In this document: in pieces, positions 58,841 to 62,639 of the stretch | Numbering within the stretch: position 1 is the stretch's first letter | Layout: every line of letters begins with the position of its first letter | Assembly: GCF_003947455.1 (NCBI RefSeq) | Contig: NZ_QHJH01000027.1 | Location: 1 to 62,639, forward strand | Direction of reading: 5' to 3' | Origin: Streptomyces sp. WAC 04229 | GTDB taxonomy: Bacteria; Actinomycetota; Actinomycetes; Streptomycetales; Streptomycetaceae | Length of the DNA: 62,639 nt | The notes under the pieces: generated by a model | Database searches by the model: none | Told to the model about the DNA's origin: nothing | Seen by the model: only the letters and a program-made list of their open reading frames with translations | Position numbers and translations under genes: made by a program

Positions 58841-60142
58841 TTACCTTGACGACGCACCGTTGCCGAGCCCTGACGCAGTCGGCGTGAACGAGACGGGCAA
58901 AGTGCGCAGACCTCGCATGATGAGCCCGCCCCGCCAGCGCAGTTCTCCCGGATCGGCGGCGAGGCGCAGGTCGGGGAGGCGGGTGAGGAGTGTGGCGAGC
59001 GCGGTCTGCCCCTCCAGCCGGGCGAGCGGGGCGCCGAGGCAGTAGTGGATGCCGTGCCCGTACCCGAGGTGCTGGCTGTCGCGCCGGGCCAGGTCCAGGG
59101 TGTCCGGGTCGGCGAAGCGCTCCGGGTCCCGGTCGGCGGCGGCCAGGACGACGAGGACGGGATCGCCCGCCGCGATCCGCTGACCGCCGACGTCGAGCGG
59201 CTCGGTGGCGAAGCGCCAGGTGGCCAGCTCCACCGGGCCGTCGTAGCGGAGCAGTTCCTCCACGCCGGTCTCCAGCAGGCCGCGGTCGCCGGCCGCGAGG
59301 GAGGACTGGAGGCGGGCGCGCTGCTCGGGGTGGGTGAGCAGGGCGTACGTCCCGTTGCCGATCAGGTTGACCGTGGTCTCGAAACCCGCGAACAGCAGGA
59401 TGAAAGCCATCGCCGCCGCCTCGTTCTCGGTGAGGTGCTCACCGTGGTCGGAGGCGCGGATGAGACCCGAGATGAGGTCCTCGCCGGGGCCGGGCTCGGG
59501 CGGCAGCGCGGCGCGCTTGCGGTGGATGAGGTCGGCGAGGTAGCCGCGCATCTTCTTGACCGACCGCGCCACACCGCCGCGTGGACCCCCTCCGTGACGG
59601 ATCATCATGCCCGCCCAGTCCCGGAAGTCGTCCTGGTCCTCGCGCGGGACACCGAGCAGGTCGCAGATGGCGTAGATGGGGAGCGGGAAGGCGAAGTCGT
59701 GGATCAGGTCGGCGGAGCCGTCGGCCGCGAAGCGGTCGATGAGGTCGTCGGCCAGCTCCTGCACCCGGGGCGCGAACTCGGCGACCCGGCGAGGGGTGAA
59801 CGCCTTGCTGACCAGCCGGCGCAGCCGGGTGTGGTCCGGCGGGTCGATGTTCAGCAGATGGGTCATCAGCTCGGCCTTCCGCTCCCCCGGAATGCCCGTC
59901 TTGCCCTTGGCGTGCGCGGGCTCGTCGTGGTGGGCCGGGTTCTTGGACAGCCGGGGGTCGGCCAGGGCCTGTTTGGCGTCGGCGTACCGGGTGACCAGCC
60001 AGGCCTCCACCCCGCTGGGCAGCCGCGTGCGGTGCACGGGGGCGTGCTCGCGCAGCCAGGCGTAGGCGGGGTAGGGATCGCTGGCGAACTCCCAGGTGAA
60101 CAGCTCCGGGACGGGTCCGGCGGGCGGCGGGTGCGGGGTCAC
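58841..60142 (-). CDS. Cytochrome P450, CYP107-like
   Basis: This is a 433-aa soluble class I P450. The I-helix motif is LLFAGFETTVN (oxygen activation, with Glu-Thr-Thr). The ExxR motif is EELLRYDGP. The haem loop is LGYGHGIHYCLGAPLARLE with the proximal Cys. Ferredoxin and reductase genes are not adjacent. GTG 60142 overlaps the mazG stop by 4 bases (GTGA), an odd coupling for a P450. The substrate is unknown. The stop is TAA. Confidence 0.92.
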   Translation of the reverse strand: MTPHPPPAGPVPELFTWEFASDPYPAYAWLREHAPVHRTRLPSGVEAWLVTRYADAKQALADPRLSKNPAHHDEPAHAKGKTGIPGERKAELMTHLLNIDPPDHTRLRRLVSKAFTPRRVAEFAPRVQELADDLIDRFAADGSADLIHDFAFPLPIYAICDLLGVPREDQDDFRDWAGMMIRHGGGPRGGVARSVKKMRGYLADLIHRKRAALPPEPGPGEDLISGLIRASDHGEHLTENEAAAMAFILLFAGFETTVNLIGNGTYALLTHPEQRARLQSSLAAGDRGLLETGVEELLRYDGPVELATWRFATEPLDVGGQRIAAGDPVLVVLAAADRDPERFADPDTLDLARRDSQHLGYGHGIHYCLGAPLARLEGQTALATLLTRLPDLRLAADPGELRWRGGLIMRGLRTLPVSFTPTASGLGNGASSR

Positions 60143-61116
60143 CCCTCGACCTCCCGGATCGCGTCCCGGTACGCCCGTGCCGCCGCTCTCAGGGCGGCCT
60201 CCGGATCCGTGCCCTCGGACTCGGCGCGGGCGGCCAGGGCGAGGAGGTCGTAGCCGATGCCCTCGCCGGAGGGGAGGGGGACCCGGAGGCCGGCCTGGCG
60301 GACGCGGGAGGCGAGCTTGGCGGCGAGGGCGAGGCCGGGCTGGCCGAGGGGGACTCCCTCGGTGACCGAGGTGCGCTGCTTCTCGGCGGCCTTGGTGCGC
60401 AGCCAGTGCTCCCGGACGTCCTCCGGGGTGTCGGCCGTCTCGTCGCCGAAGACGTGGGGGTGGCGGTGGATCAGCTTGGCGACGATGGTGCCGGCCACGT
60501 CGTCGACGGAGAACGGCGCGTCCGGGTCCTCCTCGGCGATGCGGGCGTGGAAGACGACCTGGAGGAGGACGTCGCCCAGTTCCTCGCGCAGTTCGTCGCG
60601 GTCGCCGTCCTCGATGGCCTCGACGAGTTCGTAGGCCTCCTCGATGGCGTACTTGGCGAGGCCCTTGTGGGTGCGCTGGGAGGACCAGGGGCATTCGAGG
60701 CGGATGCGGTCCATGACCTGGACCAGGTCGAGGAGGCGGGCGCCGGGGAGGTCGTAGGAGGCGGGGAGCAGCTCCAGCTCGGGCATGTGGACGCGGCCCG
60801 AGCCGGCGAGGCGGGCCAGTCCGTCGGTGAGCGCGGGGTCGCCCTCGCCGGTCGCCACGACCACCGCGGTGCGGCCGCCGGCGCAGGCGCCGACCAGTTC
60901 CTCGGCGGTGGGGGCCGCCTCGTCGACCCGTATGCCCGCCTCGCGCAGGTAGGGCAGCTGGGGGTGGGTGCCGTCGGCGCACAGCACGCGGTCTGCGGTG
61001 CGCAGGGCCTGCCAAGCGGGCCAGGAGAGCAGGCCGGGGGCGACGCGGTGGCTGGTGGTGAGGAGGACGATGCGGCCCGGGTCGGCGGGGGCCGCGTCGG
61101 CGGTGGTTGCGTTCAC
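60139..61116 (-). CDS. mazG: Nucleoside triphosphate pyrophosphohydrolase MazG
   Basis: MazG hydrolyses (d)NTPs, including damaged ones, to monophosphates. The protein has 325 aa from GTG 61116; an ATG at 61134 is the alternative. The N-terminal part (1-125) is a degenerate tetrapyrrole-methylase-like domain (IVLLTTSHRVAPGLLSWPAWQALRTADRVLCADG). The MazG domain (about 130-250) has RLECPWSSQRTHKGLAKYAIEEAYELVEAIEDGD and ELREELGDVLLQVVFHA, with the metal-binding Glu set. It is coupled to the P450 gene. Confidence 0.91.
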   Translation of the reverse strand: MNATTADAAPADPGRIVLLTTSHRVAPGLLSWPAWQALRTADRVLCADGTHPQLPYLREAGIRVDEAAPTAEELVGACAGGRTAVVVATGEGDPALTDGLARLAGSGRVHMPELELLPASYDLPGARLLDLVQVMDRIRLECPWSSQRTHKGLAKYAIEEAYELVEAIEDGDRDELREELGDVLLQVVFHARIAEEDPDAPFSVDDVAGTIVAKLIHRHPHVFGDETADTPEDVREHWLRTKAAEKQRTSVTEGVPLGQPGLALAAKLASRVRQAGLRVPLPSGEGIGYDLLALAARAESEGTDPEAALRAAARAYRDAIREVEG

Positions 61117-61182
61117 TCCCCGAACGTAACGCATGGCCCGGACGGCCCCCCGGGTTGTCCACAGGGGGCCTGCGCAGGACCG

Positions 61183-61830
61183 TTACGCCGTCTCCTGGCT
61201 CCTCGCGGCGGTGATCTCCCGCAGCCACGGAGTCTCGGCGTTGACGCGGCTGCTCTTGCGGACGTCCCAGGCGCCGTAGCGCGGGTTGAGGTCGACGTCG
61301 AGCTTGGCGGAGGCCTTGGACAGGGCCTGCCAGAACTCGGGGCGGGTGGTGTCGGTGCCGAGGCTCTCGGCCAGCTTCTGGGCCTCCAGCTGGAGGCGGA
61401 GGTTCTCGTCGAGGCGCTCGGGGGCGACGCCGTACTGCTGCAGCCAGGCCGTCTCCAGCTGCTTCGGGCCACCGGCCTGCTCCTCCAGGCCCGCGCGCAT
61501 CGCCTGCACTTCCTTGCGGGTGACGGTCACATCGGCGTCCTTGGCGGCGCGGTGCAGCACCTGGTCCAGGACCATGCCTTGCAGGGTGTCGCGGGTGAGG
61601 GTGCCGGTCTGGGCGACGACCTGCTGGTACTGGGTGTCGTCCGGGACGGCGGCCCGCTGCGCCGCGCGTACCTCGTCGACGCGGTTCTCCAGCTGGGAGA
61701 CGGTGATGCGCTGGTCGCCGACGACGGCCGCCGCGCCCGGATGCGCGTCGTTGCCGCAGGCGGTGAGCAGGGGTGCCGCGGCGGCGATCGCGGCGGTGAG
61801 GAGGAGCGCGGGGCGACGGCGGCGGTGCAA
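61183..61830 (-). CDS. SurA N-terminal domain lipoprotein
   Basis: This 215-aa exported lipoprotein has an N-terminal basic region, a hydrophobic stretch and the lipobox LLTACG with Cys25. The rest resembles the SurA_N chaperone-like domain (VGDQRITVSQLENRVDEVRAAQ ... RDTLQGMVLDQVLHRAAKDADVTVTRKEV) without a visible peptidyl-prolyl isomerase domain. TTG 61830 follows GGGAGG. It probably assists folding of secreted proteins. It is separated from mazG by 66 bases. Confidence 0.87.
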   Translation of the reverse strand: MHRRRRPALLLTAAIAAAAPLLTACGNDAHPGAAAVVGDQRITVSQLENRVDEVRAAQRAAVPDDTQYQQVVAQTGTLTRDTLQGMVLDQVLHRAAKDADVTVTRKEVQAMRAGLEEQAGGPKQLETAWLQQYGVAPERLDENLRLQLEAQKLAESLGTDTTRPEFWQALSKASAKLDVDLNPRYGAWDVRKSSRVNAETPWLREITAARSQETA

Positions 61831-61977
61831 GGAGACCTCCCGTTGGAGATTGTGCGACGGTGCACAAGGTCTTGCGATGATCGATGTTAGGCAGTGGCCC
61901 GGCTCTGGCCAACCCATTGGACCAACGATTCACCGGGACTTCGGGCACCGCCTCGCCCCCGCGCGCGGCGGGGGTCG

Positions 61978-62586
61978 TCAGCCGCGCATCCGGCTCAGCC
62001 AGTGGAGCGTCCGCCGGACGTCGGAGGCGAGCGGGTGGCCGGGGCCGTGGACGCGCTCCACGTCGTGCAGCAGCCGGGCCAGTGTGTCGTGGGCGGCGGG
62101 GCGGTCGCCGAGGGCGAGCAGCAGGTGGCCGACGCGGCGGCGGACGTCGTGGGCGAGGTCGGGGTCGCCGGCGACGTACTGGTTCTCGTAGTAGGGGAGC
62201 AGCGCGCGGTACTCGGCCAGGGCGGCGGCCGGTTCGCCGAGCTGTTCCAGGCACTGGGCGGCGTCGTAGCGGTGGCGCAGGGACTGCGGGTCGGCCTGGC
62301 CGGCCTCGGCGGCGCGTTCGTCGGCGAGGCGGCGCAGTTCGGGCAGGGCGCGCCGGTACTGGCCGTCGTCCATGAGGGTGGCCGCGTACTGCTTGCGCAG
62401 GGTGCGGACGACCGGGGAGCGTTCGCCGTGCTGTTCGGCGGCGGTGGGCAGGATGGCGCCGAGGATGTCGACGGCCTGGGTGATGCGGCCCTCGCCGAGG
62501 AGGCGTTTGACCTCGTCGACGGCGCGGGCGACGTCCGGCTTCGCGGCCTCCGCGGTGGGTGGCACGGGGGCCGCCGAGCCGGGCGA
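61978..62586 (-). CDS. TPR-containing protein, N-terminus missing at contig end
   Basis: This is the C-terminal part of a longer protein; the frame stays open from GTG 62565 into the adapter junction at 62586. About 200 residues of tetratricopeptide-like helix pairs are visible (RALPELRRLADERAAEAGQ, YDAAQCLEQLGEPAAALAEYRALLPYYENQY, VRRRVGHLLLALGDRPAAHDTLARLLHDVERVHG). By recalled synteny with S. coelicolor it may be the tail of a Ser/Thr protein kinase, but no kinase residues remain here. Confidence 0.75.
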   Translation of the reverse strand, partial: SPGSAAPVPPTAEAAKPDVARAVDEVKRLLGEGRITQAVDILGAILPTAAEQHGERSPVVRTLRKQYAATLMDDGQYRRALPELRRLADERAAEAGQADPQSLRHRYDAAQCLEQLGEPAAALAEYRALLPYYENQYVAGDPDLAHDVRRRVGHLLLALGDRPAAHDTLARLLHDVERVHGPGHPLASDVRRTLHWLSRMRG

Positions 62587-62639
62587 CTGGCTCTTATACG
62601 CATCGTGCGGCGCCGACGATCTACTCTCTGTTGAGCTCG
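62587..62639. other. Nextera adapter with i5 index read-through (artefact)
   Basis: The last 53 bases align with the reverse complement of the Nextera mosaic end (CTGTCTCTTATACACATC), the adapter segment ending GCCGACGA, an 8-base index TCTACTCT (reverse complement of AGAGTAGA) and the start of the P5 primer (GTGTAGATCTCG), with about ten mismatches. It is not genomic. Confidence 0.9.

Noticed and set aside
60143..62254. Upstream extension of the P450 frame giving a fusion of about 1100 residues
   Set aside because: The extension is a shadow of mazG and the lipoprotein gene. The GTG at 60142 overlapping the mazG stop is the natural start.

Overview
The window is a 62.6 kb stretch of a high-G+C actinomycete chromosome, almost certainly Streptomyces. 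The evidence is the strong G/C bias at third codon positions, frequent GTG and TTG starts, tandem Rpf-type secreted muralidases, a SigI-type sigma/anti-sigma/antagonist cassette, and above all a tRNA-Leu with anticodon UAA, the signature tRNA gene bldA. From memory, the gene order (LCP proteins, fadE, purEK, two-component system, sigI, hut, CBS, thiolase, bldA, ABC pair, cfa, ndh, ppx, ftsB, eno, rpf, P450, mazG) follows the S. coelicolor SCO304x-SCO310x core region. There is no insertion sequence, phage, CRISPR array or biosynthetic gene cluster. Both termini carry degraded Nextera adapter sequence, so this looks like a whole contig whose first and last genes are cut.

Layout. 1-8 kb: two LCP cell-wall ligases, a thioesterase, a VWA protein, an acyl-CoA dehydrogenase and a UDP-glucose dehydrogenase. 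7.4-12.8 kb: a CGNR regulator divergent from two VOC proteins across a clear palindromic operator, a catalytically dead dipeptidase paralogue, a MerR regulator divergent from an Old Yellow Enzyme, and an intact zinc dipeptidase. 12.8-19.3 kb: purK-purE, GtrA, a kinase/response-regulator pair and a POT peptide transporter. 19.5-24.1 kb: an operon of aldehyde dehydrogenase, GMC oxidase and APC permease that looks like uptake and two-step oxidation of an amino-alcohol such as choline. 24.1-26.4 kb: anti-sigma ATPase, STAS antagonist and SigB-family sigma factor.

26.5-35.2 kb: histidine catabolism, with hutU, an M20 amidohydrolase and hutF coupled by GTGA overlaps and hutI following. A PLP decarboxylase is divergent from hutU, and an RpiR regulator lies nearby. 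35.3-42.5 kb: a small tyrosine phosphatase, cystathionine beta-synthase, an SGNH hydrolase, a thiolase and small conserved proteins. 42.5-45.1 kb: a Bax-inhibitor-like membrane protein, pobA and bldA. 45.4-52.2 kb: a MacB-type ABC pair, cyclopropane synthase and type II NADH dehydrogenase with a Rex-type operator upstream. 52.3-56.4 kb: a Phd/RelE-type toxin-antitoxin pair, Ppx/GppA, DUF501, FtsB/DivIC and enolase. 56.6-62.6 kb: two Rpf/LysM proteins, the first behind a ydaO-type (c-di-AMP) riboswitch, then P450, MazG, a SurA-like lipoprotein and a truncated TPR protein.

The most notable items are bldA in a window with no in-frame TTA codon that I could find, the riboswitch on only one of two adjacent rpf genes, the pseudo-dipeptidase that has lost all five zinc ligands beside its intact paralogue, the Rex-like site near ndh, several well-formed operators for local regulators, and the adapter plus fold-back artefact at the ends.
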